Assembly (NCBI RefSeq): GCF_026240905.1
Contig: NZ_JAPEVI010000003.1
Location: 2,666,001-2,730,000, forward strand
DNA: 64,000 nt
Direction of reading: 5' to 3'
From: Roseibium salinum
GTDB taxonomy: Bacteria; Pseudomonadota; Alphaproteobacteria; Rhizobiales; Stappiaceae
The position numbers and the translations under genes are program-made. Of this stretch, positions 28,246 to 36,984 are shown one piece after another. Position 1 is the stretch's first letter; the number at the start of each line of letters is the position of its first letter. The notes under the pieces are model-generated. The model was given only the letters and a program-made list of their open reading frames with translations. It had not been told where the DNA came from and did not search any database.

Positions 28246-29709
28246 TCAGGCGGCTGCGAACCGGGCCGCGTCACGCGGTGCCAGCGGTTCAGCCTTGACC
28301 AGGGCGGCATGGCCGACGGCCTCGCCGATCACGATCAGAACCGGGCCGTCGATCTCGTCGCGGTTCGAAAGAACCGCCAGATCGGAAAGGGACCCGGCAA
28401 ACTGGCGTTCGTACGGATGCGCCGCGTTTTCGATCACGGCGACCGGGGTTGAAGGTGCGAGGCCGGCCCCGATCAGGTTTTCCGCAACGGCGGCGGCCAC
28501 GGTGCGGCCCATATAGACGGCAACCGTCGCACCCTTCAGCGCAAGGCCCGCCCAGTCGGGCAGCGTTTCGGATTTGGCATTATGGCCGGTCGCAAAGACC
28601 AGGTTGGAGGCGACCCCGCGCAGGGTTAGCGGAATTTGCGCCGAAGCCGCAGCGGCGAAGGCTGCTGTCACGCCGGGCACGATTTCAAAGCCAATTCCCC
28701 CGGCGCGGAGCGCCTCCATTTCTTCCGCGGCCCGGCCGAAGATCATCGGATCCCCGGCTTTCAGGCGCACGACTTTCAGACCCTTGCCGCCCAGCTCGAC
28801 CAGCAGCTTGCAGATTTCGGATTGCGGAACGGAATGCGCGCCCTTGCGCTTGCCGACGGAAATGCGTTCGGCATCGCGCCGGCCCATGGCAACCACATCG
28901 GCCGGAACCAGTGCGTCATGAACAATGACGTCGGCTTCCTGAAGCAGGCGCTGCGCGCGCAGCGTCAGCAGGTCTTCCGCCCCCGGACCGGCGCCGACCA
29001 GCCAGACGAAGCCCGCGTCCCCCGCCATGCCGTTGAGCAGGCGCTGCGCCTCGGAGCGGGCGGCACCGGCCTTGCCGGCGTAGAGATTGGCGGCAACGGA
29101 ACCGGAAAAGAAGCGGGCCCAGAACGTCCGGCGCAAACCGTCGTCCGGGATCACCCGGGCGGCCGCCTCGCGGAAGCTTTCGGCCAGGCGTGCCAGCTCG
29201 CCCGTCGCACGCGGCAGCATGGCTTCGATGCGCGCACGGATATGGCGGGAGAGCACCGGCCCGACGCCGGTGGAGGTGATGGCAACCGCGATGGGCGCCC
29301 GGTTGACCAGCGCGCCGGTGTAGAAATCGCAGAGGTCGGGTTTGTCGACCGCATTGACCGGCACGCCGGCCGCCCGGGCGGCATCGGCGACGGACTTGTC
29401 GAGGTCCCAGTCTTCGCGCGCGGAAAAGACCAGCGCGGCGCCTTCGAGGTGCGCAGGAAGGAACGCTTCGGCGACGTGCTCGGCTTCGAAGAGATCGATC
29501 GCCTTTTGCAGGGGCGGTTCGACCGTTTCGGAAACGACCGTGATGCGGGCATTGGTTTCGCCCAGCAGGCGAACCTTGGCGGCGGCTTCCGCGCCATGAC
29601 CGACGACCAGCACCTTTCGGCCGGCGACCTTCATGAAGGCCGGAAACACGTCCAGCCGGGCATCCGGCTTTTTCAGTGTCTTCGCAATGTCTTCACGGCG
29701 CCCGGCCAT
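28246..29709 (-). CDS. cysG: Siroheme synthase CysG
   Basis: A 487-residue bifunctional enzyme. The N-terminal part (about 1-200) has the NAD-binding motif VLVVGHGAEAAAKVRLL for precorrin-2 dehydrogenase/ferrochelatase. The C-terminal part (about 225-480) has the SAM-dependent uroporphyrinogen-III methyltransferase motifs VWLVGAGPGAEDLLTLRA and VVRLKAGDPMIFGR. The ATG at 29709 has GGAG nine bases upstream; a longer frame to 29871 lacks support. It starts the cys operon and makes the siroheme used by CysI. Confidence 0.9.
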   Translation of the reverse strand: MAGRREDIAKTLKKPDARLDVFPAFMKVAGRKVLVVGHGAEAAAKVRLLGETNARITVVSETVEPPLQKAIDLFEAEHVAEAFLPAHLEGAALVFSAREDWDLDKSVADAARAAGVPVNAVDKPDLCDFYTGALVNRAPIAVAITSTGVGPVLSRHIRARIEAMLPRATGELARLAESFREAAARVIPDDGLRRTFWARFFSGSVAANLYAGKAGAARSEAQRLLNGMAGDAGFVWLVGAGPGAEDLLTLRAQRLLQEADVIVHDALVPADVVAMGRRDAERISVGKRKGAHSVPQSEICKLLVELGGKGLKVVRLKAGDPMIFGRAAEEMEALRAGGIGFEIVPGVTAAFAAAASAQIPLTLRGVASNLVFATGHNAKSETLPDWAGLALKGATVAVYMGRTVAAAVAENLIGAGLAPSTPVAVIENAAHPYERQFAGSLSDLAVLSNRDEIDGPVLIVIGEAVGHAALVKAEPLAPRDAARFAAA

Positions 29710-29944
29710 CTTGAGGGTCTCCAATCCCAGTGTGATGGCTCTAATGTAACGATCAGCCCAGCCGAGCGCCGGGCACCGGATTTCAAAGCTTTGCGAATAT
29801 GCGGAATAGTTTTTTGTGATTGATCTGTTTGACCAATAGCCATTCCCGGAGGACTGGCTTCCCACCGGCAATTGGAAATTTCATGCTAATCGGCGCGCAG
29901 GAGGAGGAACCGGACTGGTTGTATCCGGACGGTCGATAACAAGA

Positions 29945-29975
29945 AGCCCGGGCCGCCAAAAAACCGGTCCGGGCT
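29945..29975 (-). terminator. Intrinsic terminator of the thiolase-like gene
   Basis: An 11-bp stem, AGCCCGGGCCG / CGGTCCGGGCT with one G-U pair, is followed by TCTTGTT on the minus strand, about 30 bp after the stop. The preceding region 29710-29944 is the upstream region of cysG and holds no gene that I can see. Confidence 0.6.
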
Positions 29976-30006
29976 GCTGTTCAGAATACGATCCTAAAAC
30001 AAGGCG

Positions 30007-31173
30007 TTACTTCATCGCCTGCAGTACGGAGACATAGTTGGCCACGGCCGCGCCGCCCATGTTGAAGATGCCGCCGATTTCCGCGTTCTTTACCTGAATG
30101 TCGCCGGCCGAACCGGTGAGCTGCATGGCGGTGAGCACGTGCATGGAGACGCCGGTCGCGCCGATCGGGTGGCCCTTGGCCTTGAGGCCGCCGGAGGGAT
30201 TGACCGGAAGCTTGCCGTCCATTTCGGTCCAGCCTTCCAGGACCGCACGGGAGCCCTCGCCTTCCCTGGTCAGGCCCATGGCTTCGTATTCGATCAGTTC
30301 GGCGATCGTGAAACAGTCATGGGTTTCGACGAAGCTCAGGTCTTCCAGCGCCAGGTTGGCATCGCCCAGGGCTTCGCCCCAGGCCTTTGAGCAACCTTCG
30401 AATTTCAGGATGTCGCGCTTGGACATCGGCAGGAAATCCTGCACATGCGCCAGGCCGCGGAAGGCGACTGCCTTCTTCATGCCGAGGGCCGTCGCCGGAT
30501 CGGTCAGGACCAGCGCGGCGGCACCGTCGGAGACCAGCGAGCAGTCGGTGCGCTTGAGGGGACCGGCCACGAACGGGTTCTTGTCGCTTTCGGCGCGGCA
30601 GAAGTCGAAGCCCAGGTCCTTGCGCATCTGCGCATAAGGATTGCCGACGCCGTTCTTGTGGTTCTTGGCTGCAATCCGCGCCAGCGCGTCGGACTGGTCG
30701 CCGTATTTCTGGAAATAGGCGTCGGCGATCTTGCCGAAGACGCCGGCAAAGCCGGCGGGAATGTCGCCTTCTTCCTTGAGATAGGAGGCTTTCAGCAGGT
30801 TCTTGCCGATTTCCGGTCCGGGCGTCGTGGTCATCTGCTCGACGCCGACGACCAGAACGAAGCGGGCATCGCCGGATGCGATGGCGCGCACGCCCTGATG
30901 AACCGCGGCGGATCCGGTCGCGCAGGCATTTTCCACGCGCGTAGCCGGCTTGAACCTCAGGGCCGGGTCGGCCTGAAGAACGAGCGACGCCGTGAAGTCC
31001 TGGGCGGAGAACCCCGCATTGAAATGGCCGAGAAGGATCTCGTCCACGTCTTCCGGCGAAATGCCGGCATCGTGAATGGCCTCGCTCGCCGCGTTGACGA
31101 TCATGCTCTCGACAGTTTCCTCGGCATGTTTGCCGAAGGGCAAATGCGCCCACCCCACCATGGCTGCAGTCAT
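30007..31173 (-). CDS. Thiolase-family protein (acetyl-CoA acetyltransferase-like, SCP-x type)
   Basis: A 388-residue thiolase-fold protein. The nucleophilic Cys lies in VENACATGSAAVHQG (about 88) and the active-site His in GGLKAKGHPIGATG. The C-terminal Cys of classical biosynthetic thiolases (CxGGG) is absent: the segment reads IFNMGGAAVANY. This is the pattern of SCP-x/non-specific lipid-transfer-type thiolases, so degradative cleavage or an atypical acyl-CoA substrate is more likely than acetoacetyl-CoA formation. It appears to be a single-gene unit. Confidence 0.82.
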   Translation of the reverse strand: MTAAMVGWAHLPFGKHAEETVESMIVNAASEAIHDAGISPEDVDEILLGHFNAGFSAQDFTASLVLQADPALRFKPATRVENACATGSAAVHQGVRAIASGDARFVLVVGVEQMTTTPGPEIGKNLLKASYLKEEGDIPAGFAGVFGKIADAYFQKYGDQSDALARIAAKNHKNGVGNPYAQMRKDLGFDFCRAESDKNPFVAGPLKRTDCSLVSDGAAALVLTDPATALGMKKAVAFRGLAHVQDFLPMSKRDILKFEGCSKAWGEALGDANLALEDLSFVETHDCFTIAELIEYEAMGLTREGEGSRAVLEGWTEMDGKLPVNPSGGLKAKGHPIGATGVSMHVLTAMQLTGSAGDIQVKNAEIGGIFNMGGAAVANYVSVLQAMK

Positions 31174-31484
31174 GACATTTCCTCCAGTTCACTTTCCTGC
31201 AAGGTGGTAACCTCGGCCGGCAAGTCCAGGGGCCGGATCGCCGTTCGTGAAATTCCACCTCGCGAAACGTCAGTTGGGAATGACAGTCCCAGCTTCGATG
31301 CTGCTTTGCAAGAGGAAATTGACCTTTACGTAATAACTTTATAGTTTCACCTTTTATTATAAATAGTTATATCCATAACCACTGGCGCAAAATCGACGAT
31401 CGTTCAACCCTGATTTACGCAATGCGGCAGGGACCCGCGTCGATTTCACGTTCCGGCGTTTTCCGCTTCACGTCCTTGTCACGA

Positions 31485-31580
31485 TGGCGGTGTATAAAGG
31501 ATTCGTTCCGGACAAAATCGTGTTTCGAGATTTTTCAGTAGCTCCGCCGGTCCTGCCCTGCAGGACCGGCTTTTGCGTTT
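31485..31580 (+). ncRNA. Candidate small RNA ending at an orphan terminator
   Basis: A TATAAA sequence at 31493-31498 precedes about 70 bases that end in a strong terminator (31546-31574). No plausible protein gene on the plus strand feeds that terminator: the upstream gene is on the minus strand and the next plus gene starts at 31737. The pattern fits a small RNA of roughly 70 nt, but no known family is recognised and the -35 element is not convincing. Confidence 0.3.
31546..31574 (+). terminator. Strong orphan intrinsic terminator
   Basis: The perfect 10-bp stem GCCGGTCCTG / CAGGACCGGC with a five-base loop is followed by TTTT. No annotated plus-strand gene lies upstream. Confidence 0.75.
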
Positions 31581-31652
31581 CGCCGCCTCTTTGGGGAACG
31601 CAAGGCGCAGCAGTTCGATTAACATTTCAAACGGAAAACCTTTGCAGGTCAC

Positions 31653-31679
31653 TTGACCTTGGGACTTGCCGCATATAGC
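31653..31679 (+). promoter_or_regulatory. Candidate promoter of the alpha-glucosidase gene
   Basis: TTGACC (31653-31658) and TATAGC (31674-31679) are separated by 15 bp and abut the palindromic operator at 31682. A repressor bound there would block the start site. The spacing is short, so the -10 assignment is approximate. Confidence 0.4.
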
Positions 31680-31681
31680 GA

Positions 31682-31697
31682 TTCAAAGCGCTTTGAA
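31682..31697. promoter_or_regulatory. LacI-family-type operator (AglR-like)
   Basis: TTCAAAGCGCTTTGAA is a perfect 16-bp palindrome with the central CG typical of LacI-family operators, and it resembles sites linked to alpha-glucoside (AglR) regulation. It lies 39 bp before the chosen start of the GH13 gene. The regulator gene is not in this window. Confidence 0.65.
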
Positions 31698-31736
31698 GCG
31701 CTGTCAGACGCCCGAGAGGCGAAGCGGAGACGGGGA

Positions 31737-33407
31737 ATGTTCGAAGAAGCCGAAACGGGCCTGGAGACTGAAATGCCGGTGAAAATGGCCAAGGACCCGG
31801 ACTGGTGGCGTGGTGCCGTGATCTACCAGATCTATCCGCGCTCCTTCAACGATACCAATGGTGATGGTATCGGCGACCTGAACGGCGTGTGCGAGCGCAT
31901 GGACTATATCTCCTCGCTCGGCGTGGACGCGATCTGGCTCTCGCCCTTCTTCACCTCGCCGATGGACGATTTCGGCTATGATGTTTCCGACTATGAAGAC
32001 GTCGATCCGATGTTCGGCACCCTGGCGGATTTCGACCGGATGATCGCGGCCGCCCATGAGCGCGGCCTCAAGGTGATGATCGATCTCGTCATCTCGCACA
32101 CATCCGACCAGCATCCCTGGTTCAAGGAAAGCCGGTCATCGAAGAACAACGACAAGGCCGACTGGTACGTGTGGGCCGATGCAAGGGCGGACGGCACGCC
32201 GCCGACCAACTGGCTCTCCCTGTTCGGCGGATCGGCCTGGGAGTGGGACAGCAGCCGCTGCCAGTACTACATGCACAACTTCCTGGCCAGCCAGCCGGAC
32301 CTGAACTTCCATAACTGGGAAGTGCAGGATGCGGTGCTGTCCGCGGCCCGTTTCTGGCTTGAACGGGGCGTCGACGGGTTCCGCCTGGACACGGTGAATT
32401 TCTATTTCCACGACGCCCGGCTGCGGGACAATCCGCCGCTGAGCACTACCGAAGTGCCGACCACCGTCGATCCGACCAACCCTTACGCCTATCAGGACCA
32501 CCTCTATGACAAGACCCAGCCGGAAAACCTTGTCTTCCTGGAAAGACTGAGGGCGCTGCTCGATCAATATCCGGGCACGACCTCCGTCGGCGAAATCGGT
32601 GCCGACGGCCAGGCCGTGGAGCTGACCGCCTCCTACACGGAAGCCGACAAGCGCATCCACATGGCCTACAGTTTCGAGCTGCTGACGCCGCAGTGTTCGG
32701 CCGGATATATCCGCGGCTGCGTGCAGAACATGAACGGCGGGATCGGATCCGGCTGGGCCAGCTGGGCCCTGTCCAATCACGATGTCCCCCGTGTGGCCAG
32801 CCGCTGGGGCGAAGGTCTGGACATTGCAAGATTTGCACCGCTGGAAACGGCTCTGTGCGCCTGCCTGCGCGGCACGCCCTGCCTTTACCAGGGCGAGGAG
32901 CTTGGTCTCAGACAGGCAGACGTCCCGTTCGAAAAGCTCCAGGATCCCTACGGCATCCGCTTCTGGCCGAAATACAAGGGCCGCGACGGCTGCCGCACGC
33001 CGATCCCGTGGGCCAAGGACCAGCCCAATGGCGGCTTTTCCGATGCCGAGCCCTGGCTGCCGGTTGCCCCGGAGCACCTGGAGCAGGCCGTCGACGAACA
33101 GGAAAAGGACGAGGCCTCGGTTCTCAATCGCAACCGGGCTTTCTATGCCTGGCGGCAAGGTCAGAACGCGCTGAAGAAAGGCGACATGACCTTCCTCGAT
33201 AGCCCGGGAGAAACATTGGTGTTCACCCGCAGCTTTGACGGCGAGACAGTGCTGTGCGCCTTCAATCTGGGCGATGCTCAGGAGACCTTCACTCTCGAGG
33301 AACTTACCCTTGAGAACCTGAATGCGCCCGGTTTCACCGGCACGGTCGGCGGCAACAGCATCACACTGGACGGTCTGGACGCTTTGTTTGCCAGGGTAAA
33401 ATCCTGA
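31737..33407 (+). CDS. GH13 alpha-glucosidase / oligo-1,6-glucosidase-like
   Basis: A 556-residue cytoplasmic glycoside hydrolase starting with the family signature DWWRGAVIYQIYPRSF. The catalytic Asp is in GVDGFRLDTVNFY, the general acid Glu in SVGEIGADG and the stabilising Asp in LSNHDVPR; a C-terminal beta-domain follows. It probably hydrolyses maltose, sucrose or trehalose-like alpha-glucosides. Two starts have good ribosome sites: ATG 31737 (GGAG seven bases before) and ATG 31773 (GGAG six bases before). An earlier frame start is excluded because it overlaps the operator. No sugar transporter genes adjoin it here. Confidence 0.85.
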   Translation: MFEEAETGLETEMPVKMAKDPDWWRGAVIYQIYPRSFNDTNGDGIGDLNGVCERMDYISSLGVDAIWLSPFFTSPMDDFGYDVSDYEDVDPMFGTLADFDRMIAAAHERGLKVMIDLVISHTSDQHPWFKESRSSKNNDKADWYVWADARADGTPPTNWLSLFGGSAWEWDSSRCQYYMHNFLASQPDLNFHNWEVQDAVLSAARFWLERGVDGFRLDTVNFYFHDARLRDNPPLSTTEVPTTVDPTNPYAYQDHLYDKTQPENLVFLERLRALLDQYPGTTSVGEIGADGQAVELTASYTEADKRIHMAYSFELLTPQCSAGYIRGCVQNMNGGIGSGWASWALSNHDVPRVASRWGEGLDIARFAPLETALCACLRGTPCLYQGEELGLRQADVPFEKLQDPYGIRFWPKYKGRDGCRTPIPWAKDQPNGGFSDAEPWLPVAPEHLEQAVDEQEKDEASVLNRNRAFYAWRQGQNALKKGDMTFLDSPGETLVFTRSFDGETVLCAFNLGDAQETFTLEELTLENLNAPGFTGTVGGNSITLDGLDALFARVKS

Positions 33408-33446
33408 TTTCCACCCTTCCAAACATCTTTCGGCGCGGCGACAGCG

Positions 33447-33479
33447 TTTCCCGATCAATGGTTCAATTTGATCGGGAAA
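33447..33479. other. 12-bp perfect hairpin without T tract
   Basis: TTTCCCGATCAA and TTGATCGGGAAA are exact inverse repeats around a nine-base loop, between the GH13 and glycosyltransferase genes. No T run follows on either strand, so it may be an mRNA hairpin, a weak terminator or a protein-binding site. Confidence 0.5.
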
Positions 33480-33539
33480 GGCTCTAAATAGTCGCGCCGG
33501 ACCTGTTCCGGCGGTCAAACAACCAACGCCGGACATCCG

Positions 33540-34349
33540 ATGACAGACCGCCTGCCGCTTTCCGCCTTCATTATCGCCAGGAACGAAGCCGACCGGATTG
33601 CGCGGCCGATCGAAAGCGTCAGGGGATGGGTCGACGAGGTTGTCGTCATCGACAGCGGCTCGACCGACGGGACGATTGCGGTCGCCGAGCGCCTCGGGGC
33701 GAAGGTGGTTCACAACGAGTGGGCGGGATACGGTCCGCAGAAACGCTTCGGTGAGGACCAGTGCCGCAACGACTGGCTTCTCAACCTGGACGCCGACGAG
33801 GAAGTCACGCCGGAACTGGCGGCTGAAATCCGGGCGAAGTTCGCCGACGGAAGCTATCGGGAGGCCGATGGCTGGCGCATCATGATCCGCGACATGTATG
33901 CCCACGAGAATGCCCCGGCGCCCTGGGCTTACGGCTATCACCAGATCCGTCTTTACGACCGGCGCCAGGGCCGGTTCTCGGACTCCATCGTGCATGACAC
34001 GGTCCGGCCCGAGGAAGGCGCGAAAATCGCGAACCTCTCCGGGATCATGGCGCACCGCTCGATCCGTTCGCTGGATTTTCAGGTTTCCAAATACAACCGC
34101 TACTCGGCCGTGCAGGTGGAGGACATGCGCGTCCGGGGCCGCAAACTGCCCCGCAGCCGCCTTCTGACGGAATTTCCGGTGAGCTTCTTCAAGGCCTATT
34201 TTGTGCGAAAGTACCGCAAATACGGCTGGTGGGGCCTGATCCTGTCGATGAACTACGCCCACGCCCGTTTCCTGCGCGTGGCGAAGGCGTATGAGGCGGA
34301 ACTCCTTCAGCGGAACGGAAGACCGAAGGATGCGGGCCCACAGACTTGA
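33540..34349 (+). CDS. Family 2 glycosyltransferase (WaaE/KdtX-like)
   Basis: A 269-residue GT-A fold enzyme. It has the nucleotide-sugar motif AFIIARNEADRIARPIESV, the DSGSTDGT loop (about 38-45) and the DxD-type metal site LNLDADEEVTPE. The C-terminal part is rich in Arg/Tyr (AYFVRKYRKYGWWG), as in lipopolysaccharide core beta-1,4-glucosyltransferases of the WaaE/KdtX type. It probably adds a sugar to the lipid A-core at the cytoplasmic face of the inner membrane. It stands alone between the GH13 gene and a minus-strand regulator. Confidence 0.82.
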   Translation: MTDRLPLSAFIIARNEADRIARPIESVRGWVDEVVVIDSGSTDGTIAVAERLGAKVVHNEWAGYGPQKRFGEDQCRNDWLLNLDADEEVTPELAAEIRAKFADGSYREADGWRIMIRDMYAHENAPAPWAYGYHQIRLYDRRQGRFSDSIVHDTVRPEEGAKIANLSGIMAHRSIRSLDFQVSKYNRYSAVQVEDMRVRGRKLPRSRLLTEFPVSFFKAYFVRKYRKYGWWGLILSMNYAHARFLRVAKAYEAELLQRNGRPKDAGPQT

Positions 34350-34388
34350 GTGCACCGGCGGCAAGCTGCAGGCCTTGCCCAACATGTC

Positions 34389-35579
34389 TCACGCGGTGCT
34401 GGTCATAACCTCTTCCGAGGGGTGACGTTCCACGCGGATCGGCTGGCGCACGCCCGAGGTCTGGTGGAAATGCTCGAGGCGACGGATCGTGGTCGGAGTC
34501 AGCGGGTGCCCGCGTGACAGGACGAGTTCGTGGCTGTTCTCCGTCAGGACGTCGTCGACCAGAACGTCGCCCGGCTGGAGCGAGCGGATGTGGCACTGGG
34601 CGATGAGCTTCTTCTTGCCCTCGGGGATGTCGTCCATCAGGGCCTCGCGGGCAATTTCCAGAAGCATCGGATCATATTTGCGCTTGTTGATCGTCAGGGC
34701 CTCGAAGGCGGCGGCATCCGGGCCGCCTTCCGGGCTCGCATGCCACAGGTCCGTCAGCAGCTTGATGATGCGGGCGACCATCGGAATGTCCTTGCCCCTG
34801 GGCCCGTCCTTCGGGAAACCGGAACCGTCAAAGCCGCGGGCGGACAGATAGAGGTACTCCGATACCCTTTCCAGCTGCGGAATGTTCTTCAGGAGTTCGC
34901 GGGTCTGCGCGGGAGACCTGTTGAGGATGTCCCGCTCCTGTTCCGTCAGGCTGCGGGCGGCGCGGTAGCGGGCGAGGATCTGTTTCGGCAGCAGCGCTTC
35001 GCCGAGCGGCGACAGCATCACCGCCATTTCCAATTCCCAGGTCTTTTTCATGCCCAGCCGTCTGGCCAGCTTGAGCGCCTGCTTGCGCACCGTTCCCGTT
35101 CGCCGGAAGGCTTCCGGGTGAAACAGGACCATCATGTCGATCAGGAGCTTCACCGAACCGGCGACCGTCCGCTCCAGGAGGGCGCGGTCCTTGGCCTGCT
35201 GGCGGTGATGGTTCAGCGCCGCTTCCATTGCAGCGGTGAGATCATTGGGCTGGCAGGGTTTTTCCAGGAAGAGGAAGGCATGGCCTTCGTTCAGGGCCCT
35301 CTTGACCGCCTCAATGGATTTCTCGCGCGTCAGCATGACCCTTGCGGCCTGCGGCAGGATGGTTTCGGCGACGCGGAAAAATGCCGCCCCGCCGCAGCCC
35401 GGCAGATTGTAGCAGGAAAAGATGACGGCAACGCCGTGATTTTGCCTCAGATAGGCAAGGGCTTCGTCTGAATCGGAAAAGCAGGCAATATCGAACCGTT
35501 CGCCGAACAGGCGCTGGAAGCCGGATTGTACATTCGGGTCCGGGTCCGCGACGACGATCAGGTCCGTGGGCTTGTCCAT
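34389..35579 (-). CDS. Degenerate response regulator: REC-like plus HD-GYP-like domains
   Basis: A 396-residue protein built like RpfG-type regulators. An N-terminal receiver-like domain (about 1-125, DPDPNVQSGF and the Lys in FLFLEKPCQPNDL) is followed by an HD-GYP-like domain (about 150-330). The phospho-acceptor position reads SCYNLPG, with Cys where Asp is expected. The HD metal motif is replaced (AVMLSPLGEALLP), and the GYP region reads ARGFDGSGFP without the HHE ligands. Phosphorylation and c-di-GMP hydrolysis are therefore unlikely; a binding or scaffold role is more plausible. A C-terminal tail from about 335 contains QCHIRSLQPGDVLVDDVLT. No kinase gene is adjacent. Confidence 0.78.
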   Translation of the reverse strand: MDKPTDLIVVADPDPNVQSGFQRLFGERFDIACFSDSDEALAYLRQNHGVAVIFSCYNLPGCGGAAFFRVAETILPQAARVMLTREKSIEAVKRALNEGHAFLFLEKPCQPNDLTAAMEAALNHHRQQAKDRALLERTVAGSVKLLIDMMVLFHPEAFRRTGTVRKQALKLARRLGMKKTWELEMAVMLSPLGEALLPKQILARYRAARSLTEQERDILNRSPAQTRELLKNIPQLERVSEYLYLSARGFDGSGFPKDGPRGKDIPMVARIIKLLTDLWHASPEGGPDAAAFEALTINKRKYDPMLLEIAREALMDDIPEGKKKLIAQCHIRSLQPGDVLVDDVLTENSHELVLSRGHPLTPTTIRRLEHFHQTSGVRQPIRVERHPSEEVMTSTA

Positions 35580-35760
35580 GCACGGGCTCCATTTGCGGCA
35601 AAGCAGGACCGATGGTGCACATGTCCCGCTTTCAACCTGAGAGGGATTTTCTCACAAGATCAATAACAAATGCTTGCAGGTTCTCTTGGGTCGGGGACGT
35701 GTTCCGGGGGCCCGCAATTCTGTGGTGGTCTTTTGTGGTTCCGCCGAATTATAAGACGCC

Positions 35761-36984
35761 ATGCTTGATGTTCTGATTATCGGTGCCGGCCCGGCCGGAC
35801 TCTACGCAGCGGACCGGCTCGCTGCCGAAGGATTGTCCGTCACGGTGGCCGACCGTATGTCCTCCCCGGCCAGGAAGTTCCTGATGGCGGGGCGGGGCGG
35901 CCTCAATCTGACCCACAGCGAAGAGCTCGACACGTTCCTCAGCCGCTACGGTGAGGCGGAGGCGTTTCTCGCGCCGATGATCCGCGACTTCCCGCCCGAG
36001 GCCGTAAGGGACTGGTGCCATCAACTCGGCGAGGAGACCTTTGTCGGCAGCAGCGGCCGGGTCTTTCCCAGGTCCATGAAGGCATCGCCCCTGCTGCGGG
36101 CCTGGCTGCGCCGGTTGGAAAACAACGGTGTGAGACTGATGACACGGCACGGTTTCGAGGGGCTTTCCGAGGACGGAACGGCGCTCATCCGGCCCGAGGC
36201 GGGGCTGCCTATCGCCCTCCCCGCCCGTGCCGTTCTGCTCGCCCTCGGCGGGGCGAGCTGGCCGAAGCTCGGCTCCAATGCCGCATGGGTCCCGTACATG
36301 GAGGAAAGGAGCGTCCGGATCACACCCTTCCAGCCTGCCAATTGCGGATTTCAGGTCGCCTGGAGCGCGCTGATGAAGGAGCGGTTTGCCGGAACGCCGC
36401 TCAAGCGCATCGCATTGCGCCTCGGCGGAGATCCGGTCCTTGGGGAGGCTGTGGTTTCCGGGCAGGGCCTTGAAGGCGGTGCCGTCTACGCCCTTTCCGC
36501 GCAGATACGCGAGACAATCAACCGGCAGGGATCCGCGGACCTCCAGATCGACCTGCGCCCCGCCATGAGCGTTGAGGACCTGGTGCAGAAGCTGACGCAG
36601 CCGCGCGGCAAGAAATCCATGTCGACCTATCTCAGAAAGGTGCTCAATCTCCATCCGGTGGAACAGGCACTCCTGCGCGAAGCCGGACCGATCCCGCAGG
36701 ATCCCGCCGCCCTTGCGGCCGGGATCAAGGCCATTCCGCTGAGGTGCGAGGCGCCATATGCCATCGACCGGGCGATTTCATCCGCCGGCGGCATATCCCT
36801 TGAGGAAGTGGATGACGCTCTGATGCTCCGGAAACTGCCCGGCATCTTCACCGCCGGCGAAATGCTGGACTGGGAAGCGCCGACCGGCGGCTATCTGCTG
36901 CAGGCCTGCTTTGCTACGGCGCACAGGGCCGCGGCCGGCATTGCCGCCTATCTGAAGACCGGCGACGGAGTAGAGGCAAGATGA
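35761..36984 (+). CDS. HI0933/TIGR03862-type flavoprotein (FAD-dependent oxidoreductase)
   Basis: A 407-residue flavoprotein with the dinucleotide-binding motif VLIIGAGPAGLYAADRLAAE at residues 4-23, the conserved KFLMAGRGGLNLTHSE (about 39-54), and a C-terminal FTAGEMLDWEAPTGGYLLQ that closes the FAD site. These are hallmarks of the HI0933/YhiN family; the TIGR03862 branch is common in proteobacteria. The physiological substrate is unknown. It overlaps the UPF0178 gene by four bases (ATGA). Confidence 0.85.
   Translation: MLDVLIIGAGPAGLYAADRLAAEGLSVTVADRMSSPARKFLMAGRGGLNLTHSEELDTFLSRYGEAEAFLAPMIRDFPPEAVRDWCHQLGEETFVGSSGRVFPRSMKASPLLRAWLRRLENNGVRLMTRHGFEGLSEDGTALIRPEAGLPIALPARAVLLALGGASWPKLGSNAAWVPYMEERSVRITPFQPANCGFQVAWSALMKERFAGTPLKRIALRLGGDPVLGEAVVSGQGLEGGAVYALSAQIRETINRQGSADLQIDLRPAMSVEDLVQKLTQPRGKKSMSTYLRKVLNLHPVEQALLREAGPIPQDPAALAAGIKAIPLRCEAPYAIDRAISSAGGISLEEVDDALMLRKLPGIFTAGEMLDWEAPTGGYLLQACFATAHRAAAGIAAYLKTGDGVEAR

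Noticed and set aside
31484..31678. A 64-codon ORF spanning the orphan terminator
   Set aside because: It runs through a strong terminator, and its composition is not protein-like.
32136..34385. A long (749-codon) minus-strand frame over the glucosidase and glycosyltransferase genes
   Set aside because: The plus-strand genes have complete catalytic motifs; the minus frame has none and is a high-GC shadow.
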